NCBI GenBank assembly: GCA_024234815.1
Contig: JACKNO010000004.1
Coordinates: 248,001 to 312,000, forward strand
Length of the DNA stretch: 64,000 bases
From: Pseudomonadales bacterium
Lineage (GTDB): Bacteria > Pseudomonadota > Gammaproteobacteria > Pseudomonadales > Halieaceae
Direction of reading: 5' to 3'
Shown: positions 1 to 8,736 of the stretch, piece after piece
Layout of the letters: every line of letters begins with the position of its first letter
Numbering within the stretch: position 1 is the first letter of the stretch
Made by a program: the position numbers and the translations under genes
The notes under the pieces: generated by a model
The model's input: the letters and a program-made list of their open reading frames with translations, nothing else
Told to the model about the DNA's origin: nothing
Database searches by the model: none

Positions 1-278
1 GGCAGGTCGCGCGTCAAGGTTCTGCAGGCCAGCCCGGGACGGCCGTTAATAATCATGCCGCAGCTGCCGCAGATACCCGCCCGGCAGACGAAGTCGAACT
101 GCAGCGATGGGTCCTGTCGCTCGCGAATTTCATTGAGGGCGATAAACAGCGTCATACTGTCCGCTTCCTCCAACTCGAAGGTCTGCAGCTGCGGTACGCT
201 GGCCGGATCCCGCGGATTGTGACGCAGGACCTGTATGCGCAGGGTGCGACCGGCCTGGTGCACGGGTATCTGGTTCAT
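1..278 (-). CDS. frdB: Fumarate reductase iron-sulfur subunit FrdB (partial, N-terminal part only)
   Basis: Electron-transfer subunit of the membrane fumarate reductase / succinate dehydrogenase, carrying electrons between FAD in FrdA and haems in FrdC. Only the first ~92 codons are present; the gene continues past the left edge. Translation on the minus strand from the ATG at 278 shows an N-terminal ferredoxin fold with the plant-type [2Fe-2S] cysteine pattern (CRAGICGSCG, then a later Cys after NGRPGLA). The ATG overlaps the frdA stop in an ATGA arrangement, so the two are translationally coupled. The two C-terminal cubane-cluster motifs expected of the family lie outside the window. Order C-A-B matches the Wolinella-type operon. 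Confidence 0.93.
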   Translation of the reverse strand, partial: MNQIPVHQAGRTLRIQVLRHNPRDPASVPQLQTFELEEADSMTLFIALNEIRERQDPSLQFDFVCRAGICGSCGMIINGRPGLACRTLTRDL

Positions 279-2254
279 GACTCATCTCCCAGGCGCTGGT
301 TGTTGCCGCGCAGGTGTTCCGGCAGCAGATGCCTGAATGGCATCAGGGCCTCCTGGCGGGCGTGGCGGTCCGCATCGGCAAGCTCGCTCAGCACGGTGTC
401 GATCTGCTGCTGGCGGGCGCTGGTGTCGGGGTGTTCGATATAGTCCCTGGCGCCATAGCCGCGCCAGCCCGGTGGCAGCTCCATGCGCATGATGTCCAGC
501 GCCTCGTAATCCAGCACGGGCAGTTCGGCGTCCTGTTCGGGCCAGCTGGCCAGGGTGCGACGCATCCAGTTGAGGTCGTCGCGTCGCGGGAAGTCTGCGC
601 GGTAGTGGGCGCCGCGGCTTTCGGTTCGGAGCAGAGCGCCATAGGCCACGCATTGAGCGAGTTTCAGCATGCGCTGCAGGCGGTAGGCGGCGACCAGTTC
701 CGGGTTGGCTCCCGGGGCGTTGCTGCGCAGGCCGATATTGCGGCTGCGCTGTTGCAGTTCGCACAGCGTGGCTACCGCCTGCTCGAGACGCCCCTGGTCC
801 CGGAAAATACCCACCTGGGCGGTCATCGTTTCCTGCATGAGTCGGGTGAGCTCAAAAGCGCTCTCGCGGCCGCCGCCGTCGGTGATGTCGGCGAGGCGCT
901 GCCGTTCGCGCCGCCCGAATTCGTCCACCAGGGCGCTGGACAGGTTGAGAGCGCCCGCCTCGGACTCGCAGTAGTCAGCCATGGCCTCACCGACGATCAT
1001 CCCGGCCACCACGGTTTCCGCGACCGAGTTGCCCCCCAGACGGTTGAAGCCGTGCATATCCCAGCAGGCCGCCTCTCCGGCGGCGAACAAACCCTGCAGC
1101 GTGGGACTCTGGCCACTGGCGTCGGTGCGCACGCCGCCCATGGAGTAGTGCTGGGCCGGGCGCACCGGTATCAGCTCACGTACCGGGTCGACACCCAGGA
1201 AGTACTGGCAGATCTCCTTGACTTCACGCAGATTGTTGTTGATGTGATCCGCGCCCAGCAGGCGGATGTCCAGCCACAGGTGCTCGCCAAAACGACTCTT
1301 CGCTCCCTGGCCGGCGGTAATGTGTTCTTCCATCCGGCGCGACACCACGTCGCGTGACGCCAGTTCCTTTTTCTCGGGTTCATAGTCGGGCATGAAACGG
1401 TGCTGTTTGCCGTCGAGCAGCAGGCCACCGTCGCCGCGGCAACCTTCGGTGACGAGGATACCCGCCGGGAAAATGCCCGTGGGATGAAACTGGATAGCTT
1501 CCATATTGCCCAGTGTCGCCACGCCGGTCTCCAGGGCGATGGCCGCGCCCATGCCCTCGTTGATGATGGCATTGGTGGAAACCCGGTAGATGCGGCCGAA
1601 GCCGCCGGTGGCGATGCAGGTGGCGCTGGCCACGTAGGCCAGTAACTCGCCGGTCATCAGGTTGCGCACGATGGCGCCGTGACAGCGACCGTCCGCATGA
1701 ATCAGTGCTATTGCCTCCATCCTTTCGTGCACCGGAATGTTCGCGGCGATGGCCTGGTTACTCATGGTGTAGAGCATGGCGTGGCCGGTTCCGTCGGATA
1801 CATAGCAGGCGCGCCACTTCTCGGTACCCCCGAAATTGCGGCTGGTGATCAGGCCGTGGGCGGCATCCGGCTCACAGATTGTTTTTTTCGCGGCGTCGAC
1901 GGTGATCTCGCGTTCCCCTTTGGCCACCCGGTTCCAGGGTACACCCCAGGCAGCTAGTTCGCGGATTGCCTTGGGTGCGGTGTGTGCGAACATGCGCACG
2001 ACTTCCTGGTCGGCGCCCCAGTCGCTGCCGCGCACCGTATCGGCAAAATGAATGTCCTCGTTGTCGCCGGCGCCTCCCAGGCAGTTGCCCAGGCTGGCCT
2101 GCATGCCGCCCTGTGCGGCCGCGGAGTGGGAGCGCTTGGCCGGCACCAGGCTGAGTACGATCACTTCATGGCCCCGGCGTTTCGCGCCAATGGCCGCGCG
2201 CTGGCCCGCCAGGCCGCCGCCGATAACCAATACATCTGTGTGAATGATCTGCAT
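275..2254 (-). CDS. frdA: Fumarate reductase / succinate dehydrogenase flavoprotein subunit FrdA
   Basis: 659-aa catalytic subunit that interconverts fumarate and succinate. The Rossmann FAD loop GGGLAG is at residues 12-17, and H43 in RSHSAAAQGG is the histidine that carries covalent FAD in this family. The substrate-site motif HSMGGVRTD is present. Length equals that of the epsilonproteobacterial-type FrdA (about 656 aa) and exceeds the usual E. coli SdhA. The start is 3 nt after the frdC stop and the stop overlaps the frdB start, so frdCAB is one operon on the minus strand. Whether the complex runs as quinol:fumarate reductase or succinate:quinone reductase cannot be decided from sequence; the FrdC subunit has an informative substitution (see findings). 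Confidence 0.95.
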   Translation of the reverse strand: MQIIHTDVLVIGGGLAGQRAAIGAKRRGHEVIVLSLVPAKRSHSAAAQGGMQASLGNCLGGAGDNEDIHFADTVRGSDWGADQEVVRMFAHTAPKAIRELAAWGVPWNRVAKGEREITVDAAKKTICEPDAAHGLITSRNFGGTEKWRACYVSDGTGHAMLYTMSNQAIAANIPVHERMEAIALIHADGRCHGAIVRNLMTGELLAYVASATCIATGGFGRIYRVSTNAIINEGMGAAIALETGVATLGNMEAIQFHPTGIFPAGILVTEGCRGDGGLLLDGKQHRFMPDYEPEKKELASRDVVSRRMEEHITAGQGAKSRFGEHLWLDIRLLGADHINNNLREVKEICQYFLGVDPVRELIPVRPAQHYSMGGVRTDASGQSPTLQGLFAAGEAACWDMHGFNRLGGNSVAETVVAGMIVGEAMADYCESEAGALNLSSALVDEFGRRERQRLADITDGGGRESAFELTRLMQETMTAQVGIFRDQGRLEQAVATLCELQQRSRNIGLRSNAPGANPELVAAYRLQRMLKLAQCVAYGALLRTESRGAHYRADFPRRDDLNWMRRTLASWPEQDAELPVLDYEALDIMRMELPPGWRGYGARDYIEHPDTSARQQQIDTVLSELADADRHARQEALMPFRHLLPEHLRGNNQRLGDES

Positions 2255-2257
2255 CGG

Positions 2258-2992
2258 CTACTCGCTTTCCTGGATCGCTTGTTTATGGGTGGGTATGTAG
2301 CGCTCCCCGGCATGGGGGGCATGCTGCTTGCCAATCTTCATGTAGGTGACCAGGCTGGCGGTTCCAAGGCACAAAAAGAACGCGATGATGCACCACATGG
2401 CGAGTTTGAACCTGCGCCGAGTAACTTTGGAGCTTGCGGCGGGAATCGGCGCCCATTTCATGGCAAGGCGATAGGCGCCTATACCCGCATGCAGATGTAC
2501 CGACACCAGCAGCAGCGCGTACAGGATCCAGAAATGTCCGCTCCAGATGCGGTCGGAAGAGGCGTAGGGGCCGATGTTGTCCGGCTGCAGGATAACCACC
2601 ACCAAATGCGCCGATGCCAGGAAGAACATGGCGAACCCGGTCACTACCTGGACATACCACAAGGTGGTGTCCGGGTGACGCATATCGCTCATATGTGAGT
2701 TGAACTGCTGGTATTGCCGGTAACTGCCGGGAAACTTGCGCATGGCCAGAATGGCGTGAACGGCTATCAGGGTGAATATGATGACCCCCACGCCGGAAAC
2801 GAGCAGGGGGTAGGGCTTGCCGAAGACAGGTTCGCCCTCGAACATTTTGGACACCCAGTACATCGCGTCCTTGCCCAGCAGGATACTGGACTCGAAGAAC
2901 ATATGCCCCCAGATAAACAGCACCAGCAGTAAACCGGTGAGGCTTTGCAGCACATCCGCCCGGGCCGGCCCCTTGTCAAGACTGGTTGCCAC
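2258..2992 (-). CDS. frdC: Fumarate reductase dihaem cytochrome b subunit FrdC (Wolinella type)
   Basis: 244-aa membrane anchor with about five transmembrane helices that exchanges electrons with quinone. It starts with GTG at 2992; a GGGAG ribosome site lies about 9 nt upstream. Four histidines, H30 (LFIWGHMFF), H79 (AVHAILAMRKFP), H129 (ASAHLVVV) and H168 (HLHAGIGAYRLAMKW), show spacings of 49, 50 and 39 residues. From memory these are the spacings of the haem ligands H44, H93, H143 and H182 of Wolinella FrdC, so both haems should be bound. The position of the Wolinella E-pathway glutamate E180 is H166 here. First gene of the frdCAB operon, divergent from lipA. Confidence 0.92.
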   Translation of the reverse strand: MATSLDKGPARADVLQSLTGLLLVLFIWGHMFFESSILLGKDAMYWVSKMFEGEPVFGKPYPLLVSGVGVIIFTLIAVHAILAMRKFPGSYRQYQQFNSHMSDMRHPDTTLWYVQVVTGFAMFFLASAHLVVVILQPDNIGPYASSDRIWSGHFWILYALLLVSVHLHAGIGAYRLAMKWAPIPAASSKVTRRRFKLAMWCIIAFFLCLGTASLVTYMKIGKQHAPHAGERYIPTHKQAIQESE

Positions 2993-3157
2993 CGATTATC
3001 GCTCCCGTGAGTCACTAGCAGCCCACGATAATATCCCAGCGCGCCATCTTCAACATTGTTCTGGCTCAATTACCGGCGCCGGGGGGCGGTAGGCCCTGGC
3101 TGTCTCCCTGGGGTACAATCGGCGGCTTCGAAGACTTCAGTGCCAGGGTTCCGCGCC

Positions 3158-4147
3158 ATGCCAGACAGTAAGCTCATCCCGGTTGTTCATGTCGCCAGCG
3201 GCGAGAAATTCGTCAACGACAGGGGGATTACTGCGATCAAGGATGGCGTCAAGGCGTCGGCGCAGGGAGGCGCGCGGATGCGCAAACCCGATTGGCTGCG
3301 CATCAGGGTGCAGGGCGGCGCGAAATTCGAGAAGGTGCAGGGCATTGTTCGCGAACACCGGCTCGCCACGGTCTGCGAGGAGGCCAAGTGTCCCAATATG
3401 GGCGAGTGCTGGAGTTCCGGCACAGCCACCATCATGCTGATGGGCGATGTCTGTACCCGCGCCTGCCGCTTTTGCGCGGTCAATACCGGTAATCCCAGGG
3501 GCTGGCTGGACCGCGAGGAACCAGACAACACCGCGGCCTCGGTACAGTTGATGGGCTTGAAGTACGTGGTGCTCACCTCGGTGAACCGGGACGACCTGCC
3601 CGACGGTGGCGCCAGCCACTATGCCGATTGTGTGAGACGGGTCAAGCAGGTCAACCCGGACACCGCGGTGGAGGCGCTGACGCCCGATTTTCTCGGCGTG
3701 CTCAAGGATGTCGAAACGGTACTGGACTCAGGTATCGAGGTGTTCGCCCAGAACGTCGAGACCGTGCGCCGCCTCACTCACCCGGTGCGCGATCCCCGGG
3801 CAAGTTACCAACAGACCCTCGATGTGCTGGCCCATGCCAAGCGCTACCGCCCCGATGTGCTGACCAAGACCAGCCTGATGCTCGGACTGGGGGAAACCGA
3901 ACTGGAGATCGCCGGGGCCATGGATGACCTGCGCGCTGCGGGTGTCGATATCCTGACCTTTGGCCAATACCTCCAGCCCACCGCCAACCACTACCCGATC
4001 GACCGCTGGGTTACCCCCGCGGAGTTTGAGAGCTATCGCCGCCAGGGTCTGGAAAAAGGGTTCATGGAAGTGGTGTCCGGTGTCTTTGTGCGTTCCAGCT
4101 ATCGCGCGGAACAGGTACTCCAGAAGAATAACGTCGGCCTCACCTAG
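3158..4147 (+). CDS. lipA: Lipoyl synthase LipA
   Basis: Radical-SAM enzyme that inserts two sulfurs into octanoyl groups on lipoyl domains of the 2-oxoacid dehydrogenases and the glycine cleavage system. The auxiliary-cluster motif CEEAKCPNMGEC and the SAM-cluster motif CTRACRFC (CxxxCxxC) are both visible, as are TSVNRDDLPDGG and the C-terminal RSSYRAEQ. I place the start at ATG 3158, giving 329 aa. The reading frame is open further upstream but that part does not resemble the family. A TACAAT hexamer at 3114-3119 could be the -10. lipB is not adjacent. The next gene begins about 40 nt after the stop. Confidence 0.96.
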   Translation: MPDSKLIPVVHVASGEKFVNDRGITAIKDGVKASAQGGARMRKPDWLRIRVQGGAKFEKVQGIVREHRLATVCEEAKCPNMGECWSSGTATIMLMGDVCTRACRFCAVNTGNPRGWLDREEPDNTAASVQLMGLKYVVLTSVNRDDLPDGGASHYADCVRRVKQVNPDTAVEALTPDFLGVLKDVETVLDSGIEVFAQNVETVRRLTHPVRDPRASYQQTLDVLAHAKRYRPDVLTKTSLMLGLGETELEIAGAMDDLRAAGVDILTFGQYLQPTANHYPIDRWVTPAEFESYRRQGLEKGFMEVVSGVFVRSSYRAEQVLQKNNVGLT

Positions 4148-4186
4148 TCCGTTCGTGCCCGCGCCGGCAGTGCGAGCCAGTCCCCG

Positions 4187-5080
4187 GTGCTGACCAGGCT
4201 AAGCGACCGCCTGGTCGCGGGAGTTGCCATGGGCAAGGTCTCGCTGCTGCGGCTGGACAGCGGGGGCGGTCTCGCCCCCGGTAATAAATATTTCAAGCTT
4301 ATCGGCAATCTCGCCGAGGCGAAGCGCAATGGTGTCAATCGCCTGGTGTCCTTCGGCGGCGCCTGGTCGAACCACCTGCATGCGCTGGCGGCGGTGGGCG
4401 CCGAGCAGGGGTTGGCCACCGTGGGTATCATTCGCGGCGACGAGGATGCCGCCGACACCGCAATGATTGCAGACGCGCGAGCCTGGGGTATGCAGATTGT
4501 CAGGGTGTCGCGTACCGAGTACCGGCGCCGCTTGGAGCCGGCCTATCTCGCTGACGTACAGCAGCGTTTTGCACCCTGTATGGTCGTTCCCGAGGGCGGC
4601 TCCAATCGCGCCGGAGTGCGCGGTTGCGCGGCCATCGCGGACCTGGTCAGAACACACTCACCGGCGGCGCGCCACATCCTGTTACCCGTTGGTACCGGCA
4701 CCACGCTGGCAGGTCTTGCGGCAGGCCTGGACTCGACCTACGAGGTTACGGGCATCGCCGCTCTCAAAGGGGCGGTAGACCTGGAGCACAGGGTGGAGCA
4801 GGCACTGGCTGCCGTCGCCGCCAACACCGTCGCCCCGTGGCGGATATTGCACGAGGATCACTGCGGTGGTTTTGCCAGGACGAGCGCGGAGTTGCGCGCA
4901 TTCATGCTGGAGTTCGAGGCGGTGCAGGGGATACCGCTGGAGCCTGTTTATACAGGGAAGCTTCTGTATGCGATTTATCGGCGACTGCGCAGTGGGCAGT
5001 GGCGTACGGATATCCCTTTGCTGGCGATTCATACGGGTGGATTGCAGGGGCGGCGAGGGTATCCCTGGCTGGAGGGGTGA
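4187..5080 (+). CDS. PLP-dependent D-cysteine desulfhydrase / ACC deaminase family enzyme
   Basis: 297-aa fold-type II PLP enzyme. The segment GLAPGNKYFKL places the Schiff-base lysine at K34, followed by FGGAWSNH, which resembles the substrate-binding FGGxxSNH of the family, and a late glycine-rich phosphate loop (LPVGTGTT). Members act on D-cysteine, 1-aminocyclopropane-1-carboxylate or related amino acids; the substrate here cannot be told. The start is GTG 4187. The frame is open back to the lipA stop but contains no better start codon, so the N-terminus is uncertain. It lies in the same direction as lipA and may be cotranscribed. The N-terminal arm is shorter than in characterised ACC deaminases (about 330-340 aa). 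Confidence 0.82.
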   Translation: MLTRLSDRLVAGVAMGKVSLLRLDSGGGLAPGNKYFKLIGNLAEAKRNGVNRLVSFGGAWSNHLHALAAVGAEQGLATVGIIRGDEDAADTAMIADARAWGMQIVRVSRTEYRRRLEPAYLADVQQRFAPCMVVPEGGSNRAGVRGCAAIADLVRTHSPAARHILLPVGTGTTLAGLAAGLDSTYEVTGIAALKGAVDLEHRVEQALAAVAANTVAPWRILHEDHCGGFARTSAELRAFMLEFEAVQGIPLEPVYTGKLLYAIYRRLRSGQWRTDIPLLAIHTGGLQGRRGYPWLEG

Positions 5081-5195
5081 GTTGGTTCGCGTGGCAGTTT
5101 TTACATACCCGGCCCCCTGCCGACAATGGAACAGGCACATACTCGGCGCCGTGCCAATAATCGCACAGCCAGGTACCCGGCCAAGGCCGTAAATG

Positions 5196-5936
5196 CTACA
5201 TCTTTGCAACCAGACTATCCGGGAGCCATTTCAACAGCTGCGCCACCAGGGTCCACGGCAGTGGCGGTACATAGCGAAAGCTGACCTTGCGTTCGATCAA
5301 GTCCGCCATAATGCGGGTACCTTTCTCCGCCGAGACCAGGAAGGGACGACTGGCGAGCGAGCGGTTGAGATCGGTGTCGATGTAGCCCGGCGCCAGGTCG
5401 GTCACCACGATGCCGTCGCGCCGGGTTTCCAGGCGCAGCGCCTGCAGGTAGCGGCTGAAGCCCGCCTTGGTGGCGCTATAGACGCCGTTATTGCGCATGC
5501 CGCGCACCCCCGCGATCGAACTGATACCGACGACCTGGCCGTGGCCCTGGCTGCGAAACAGCTCCACAGCGGCCTCGGCGGTGGCGATCGCGGCGGTGAG
5601 ATTGACATCGATAGTCTGGCGAATCAGCTTGAAATGCCCCTTGCCCGCGGGCGTGGCGAAGCCCACGCCGGCGTTGACTACGACGACATCCAGCCCGTTG
5701 AGTTGTTCGGCACAGCGGTTCAATACCGGGGCGATAGACTCGAAATTGGTGACGTCCAGGGTTTCCAGCACAATCTCTGCCGCCTGGCCCGACAACTCGG
5801 CGCCCAGGCGGTCGAGGTCCTCCCGCTTGCGGCCTGTCAGGGCCAGCCGGTATCCGCGCGCCGCGAACTGGCGGGCGAGGTGCTCGCCCAGGCCGCGGGT
5901 AGCGCCGGTTATCAGTACTGACTTTGCGTTGTTCAT
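5196..5936 (-). CDS. Short-chain dehydrogenase/reductase (SDR) family oxidoreductase
   Basis: 246-aa classical SDR. The cofactor loop TGATRGLG spans residues 10-17, the NAG motif is at 88-90, a serine pair at 139-140 precedes the catalytic YxxxK (Y153, K157 in YSATK), and a GYIDTDLN-like segment follows. TGRKR after the second strand suggests NADP(H) preference. The stop is followed by the convergent PLP enzyme gene 115 bp away. The start codon overlaps the stop of the upstream DUF1853 gene (ATGA), so both are probably one transcript. The substrate is unknown. The C-terminal part (PPLPWTLVAQLLKWLPDSLV) is amphipathic and resembles SDRs that sit close to membranes. Confidence 0.9.
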   Translation of the reverse strand: MNNAKSVLITGATRGLGEHLARQFAARGYRLALTGRKREDLDRLGAELSGQAAEIVLETLDVTNFESIAPVLNRCAEQLNGLDVVVVNAGVGFATPAGKGHFKLIRQTIDVNLTAAIATAEAAVELFRSQGHGQVVGISSIAGVRGMRNNGVYSATKAGFSRYLQALRLETRRDGIVVTDLAPGYIDTDLNRSLASRPFLVSAEKGTRIMADLIERKVSFRYVPPLPWTLVAQLLKWLPDSLVAKM

Positions 5937-6901
5937 GATCTCTCCGTATCAGTGGAATGCGAGGTGGCGGGCCAGCCGTCGGGTGTGACGAAAAAGCGGC
6001 ATTGTTCCACGCCGTCGGGGTCTATTGCCGCTACCAGCATGGCGCGGCGGGTGATGGTGAGGGCGGAGTGTAAACGCTCGGCCAGTATAGAACGACTGAT
6101 AAGTTCATCCTGTACTCCCGCCGCTGCCGGGGAAAGCCAGCGCGATTTAGGCAGTATCAGGAATTGTGGCGCTTGCAGTTCGGCCAGGAAACGCTGCAAG
6201 CCGGCCAGGGGCAGCCACTGCGCATATTCAGGCGGCGGTGTGACGCCAGGGGGGGACGGTAGCGGGTCGCCGAGGGACTGGAACAGGTAGCCCTTGATGG
6301 CGATCTCCCTGCAGAGGTCCGTAATGCCGAGTTTCGCAAGCTGGGCGCGGCCCTGTATCTGCTCGCCGAGCCTGATCTGGCGGTGCAGCAGTTGATCCAG
6401 TTTCAGGTCCAGGCGATCTTTGGCATTCGGCCCCAGCCATTCCCGCCATTGGCTGCGGGGTTCCGTGGTAGTCAGGTCGCGGTGAGCAAGGTAGAACTTT
6501 ACCGCCAGTTCGAGGTGAAAATGGCGTTGCCTCTGATGACACCAGTAAATGACATCGAACTCTCCCAGTGTGCGCCCCCGGTCTCGCACCGGGAGGTTGT
6601 GCGCGACGAGTTCCACCGTGGGATCCTGCTCCAGGAAAAAATGCCAGAGACGTTCAAACTGCAGTCCCAGGCGGGAACCGGGCTGGCGCTCGACCCAGGC
6701 AAGCAGCGGGGCGGGATTGTCATCCAGTTGCTGCAGCCAGCGCTGGCGCGCCGGTGTCAATGCCAGGCCACAGTCGGTGACGTAGCCATTTTCACCGGCG
6801 ATTTTCGCAATACTCAGCATGGGGCGGCTGAAACAGGCCCAGGCCAGGTCTCTCACTGCCTGGGTACGGTAGGGAAATGCGGAGATCGCTGCGCTTTTCA
6901 T
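5933..6901 (-). CDS. DUF1853 family protein
   Basis: 322-aa protein that I recognise as DUF1853 from its N-terminal pattern (VRDLAWACFSRPML), the central LGEFDVIYW / HLELAVKFYL block and the later PKSRWLSP-like segment. The E-x-D-V and E-x-K spacing in LGEFDVIY...HLELAVKF resembles the core of PD-(D/E)xK nuclease folds, which is an inference only. No signal peptide or membrane helix is seen. It is divergent from nadK, and its stop overlaps the start of the SDR. Biochemical function is unknown. Confidence 0.8.
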   Translation of the reverse strand: MKSAAISAFPYRTQAVRDLAWACFSRPMLSIAKIAGENGYVTDCGLALTPARQRWLQQLDDNPAPLLAWVERQPGSRLGLQFERLWHFFLEQDPTVELVAHNLPVRDRGRTLGEFDVIYWCHQRQRHFHLELAVKFYLAHRDLTTTEPRSQWREWLGPNAKDRLDLKLDQLLHRQIRLGEQIQGRAQLAKLGITDLCREIAIKGYLFQSLGDPLPSPPGVTPPPEYAQWLPLAGLQRFLAELQAPQFLILPKSRWLSPAAAGVQDELISRSILAERLHSALTITRRAMLVAAIDPDGVEQCRFFVTPDGWPATSHSTDTERS

Positions 6902-6914
6902 GGGCTTTAGTGGT

Positions 6915-6920
6915 TATAAT
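6915..6920 (+). promoter_or_regulatory. Possible -10 box (TATAAT) upstream of the nadK operon
   Basis: A perfect TATAAT lies in the 102-bp gap between the DUF1853 start and the nadK start, reading toward nadK. No convincing -35 is found at 16-18 nt spacing. It is the only consensus hexamer in the gap and could drive the long nadK-to-pepN operon. Confidence 0.4.
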
Positions 6921-7003
6921 ACCGGTCGTTCAGGGAGCGGGCTCGGAGCCAGTGTACCTCGTCACGCATATTGTGGCATTCCGCGAGTCGCCAAGGGTCC
7001 AGG

Positions 7004-7888
7004 ATGCAGACATCGTTTAAGAAAATCGGTTTGGTCGGGCGCAGCAAGCAGTCCGGACTGCGGGAGGTTGTGCAGGAATTACTGGCGCTGCTGGAATCCC
7101 GTGGCCACGAAGTGGTGCTCGAAGACCGATTGGGTGAACTTGCGGACGACGACAGCCATCCCCTGGCAAGTTGCGACGAGATTGGCCAGAGCGCCGACCT
7201 GGTGATCGTGGTGGGCGGCGACGGCAGCCTGCTGAGCGCCGCCCGTACACTCGCCAAGTACGATACGCCGGTATTGGGGGTGAATCGCGGCCGCCTCGGC
7301 TTTCTTACGGATATCATGCCCGATGAAATTTCCATCCAGGTGCCCGCTGTGCTGGATGGCAAATACGAGCGCGAAAATCGCTTCTTGCTGGACGCCCAGG
7401 TGATGAGGGACGGCAAGGTAGTAGGCCATGCGGACGCCCTGAACGATGTGGTGGTAAACTCCGGCACCTCGGCGCAGATGATTGAGTTCGAACTTTACGT
7501 CAACGAGAGCTTTGTCTACCGCCAGCGCGCCGACGGTCTTATCATCTCAACCCCTACCGGCTCCACTGCCTATTCACTGTCGGGTGGCGGCCCTATCATG
7601 CACCCCGCCCTGGATGCCATGGTGCTGGTGCCGATGTTCCCGCACGCCCTGAGCAGTCGCCCGATCGTGGTGGAGGGCAACTCCCGGATCAGGGTGGATA
7701 TACTCAAGCGCAATCGCATTCACCCGCCGGTGACCTGTGACGGTCAGGTCAATATGACAGCCCGTCCCGGCGATTCCGTACATCTCACCAAGAAGAGTCA
7801 CCGCCTGACCCTGCTGCACCCGGTGGGTCACAGTTTTTATGCCAGCTGCAGGGATAAACTGCGCTGGGGTGATGCGCTGGTTAATTGA
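7004..7888 (+). CDS. nadK: NAD kinase NadK
   Basis: 294-aa enzyme that phosphorylates NAD to NADP. The diacylglycerol-kinase-like GGDGS motif (VVGGDGSLL), NRGRLGFLTD, the NE/D-type segment around LNDVVV and the STPTGSTAYSLSGGGP loop are all present. I chose ATG 7004, where MQTSFKKIGLVGR matches the family start; an upstream ATG at 6971 would add 11 atypical residues. It is the first gene of a plus-strand run. Its TGA stop overlaps the ATG of the rhomboid gene (TGATG). Confidence 0.97.
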   Translation: MQTSFKKIGLVGRSKQSGLREVVQELLALLESRGHEVVLEDRLGELADDDSHPLASCDEIGQSADLVIVVGGDGSLLSAARTLAKYDTPVLGVNRGRLGFLTDIMPDEISIQVPAVLDGKYERENRFLLDAQVMRDGKVVGHADALNDVVVNSGTSAQMIEFELYVNESFVYRQRADGLIISTPTGSTAYSLSGGGPIMHPALDAMVLVPMFPHALSSRPIVVEGNSRIRVDILKRNRIHPPVTCDGQVNMTARPGDSVHLTKKSHRLTLLHPVGHSFYASCRDKLRWGDALVN

Positions 7889-8736
7889 TGGCTGATTTTC
7901 ATCCCGCGCTTCGAGTCGACGTTGAAGAAAACCTGTTGCCGCTCAGTGTGCTGCTGCACCATCGCGGCGTGGCGCACCGTATATTTGAGGAGAATGGCCA
8001 GCAGGTGTTGTCTGTTCAAAGGGCGTCCCAGTCCGACGAGGTGGTGTCACTGTACCGGGCGTGGCGGGCGGGCGAACTGCGTATCGAGCTGACAGGCCGG
8101 GCTCCCGATGCCCCGCTGGTGGCGGGTGTCAGTTGGCGCCTGGTGCCGGTCACGACGGTGCTCATAGTTTGCAGCATTATTGGCTTCGCCCTGTATTATC
8201 TTTCCGCTTCAAGCCTGCTCGGTTACCTCACCTTTACCCCTTTCCAACTGGTCAATGGCCAGCGGGTGTACGAAAGTATCGGCGGCCAGTACTGGCGCCT
8301 GATCACCCCGGCCTTTCTGCATTTCGGCTGGCTGCATATCGCATTTAACAGTCTCTGGCTTTGGGAGTTGGGTGGCAAGGTCGAGCGGGTCATGGGGCAT
8401 TACAATATGTTCGGGCTGTTTATCGTTATCGCGCTGGTGTCCAATGCCAGCCAATTCGCTTTCGGTGGCCCGGGAATGTTCGGGGGCATGTCCGGGGTGG
8501 TGTACGGTCTGCTGGGTTTTTCCTGGGTGGCCCCGTTGTTGCAACCCGCCTGGAAAATCCAGCCGACGCCGACGCTGATGCTGTTCATGGTCGGCTGGCT
8601 GGTGCTGTGCCTTGTGGGGGTCGTGGAGGGTCTCGGCTTTGGCGCTATCGCCAACGCGGCTCACCTGGGTGGATTACTTTGCGGCGCTGTACTGGGCGCC
8701 CTGTTCGGAATGGTATCAGGGAGGGTACAGCAGTGA
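7888..8736 (+). CDS. Rhomboid family intramembrane serine protease
   Basis: 282-aa inner-membrane protease. A cytoplasmic domain of about 85 residues precedes the first helix. The family signatures are HIAFNSLWLWELG, the nucleophile loop FGGMSGVVYGLLG (GxSG) and the general-base histidine in ANAAHLGG on a late helix. Six to seven membrane segments can be traced. The start is ATG 7888, overlapping the nadK stop; a TTG three bases earlier is less likely. The C-terminal stop overlaps the GTG of the next gene (GTGA). The substrate is unknown. Confidence 0.93.
   Translation: MADFHPALRVDVEENLLPLSVLLHHRGVAHRIFEENGQQVLSVQRASQSDEVVSLYRAWRAGELRIELTGRAPDAPLVAGVSWRLVPVTTVLIVCSIIGFALYYLSASSLLGYLTFTPFQLVNGQRVYESIGGQYWRLITPAFLHFGWLHIAFNSLWLWELGGKVERVMGHYNMFGLFIVIALVSNASQFAFGGPGMFGGMSGVVYGLLGFSWVAPLLQPAWKIQPTPTLMLFMVGWLVLCLVGVVEGLGFGAIANAAHLGGLLCGAVLGALFGMVSGRVQQ

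Noticed and set aside
314..1357. 347-codon plus-strand frame opposite frdA
   Set aside because: Antisense shadow of a clear flavoprotein gene; no recognisable domain.
8361..8732. N-terminal extension of the GGDEF/EAL frame
   Set aside because: It lies inside the rhomboid gene in another frame. The GTG at 8733 overlapping the rhomboid stop gives a sensible membrane-anchor start.
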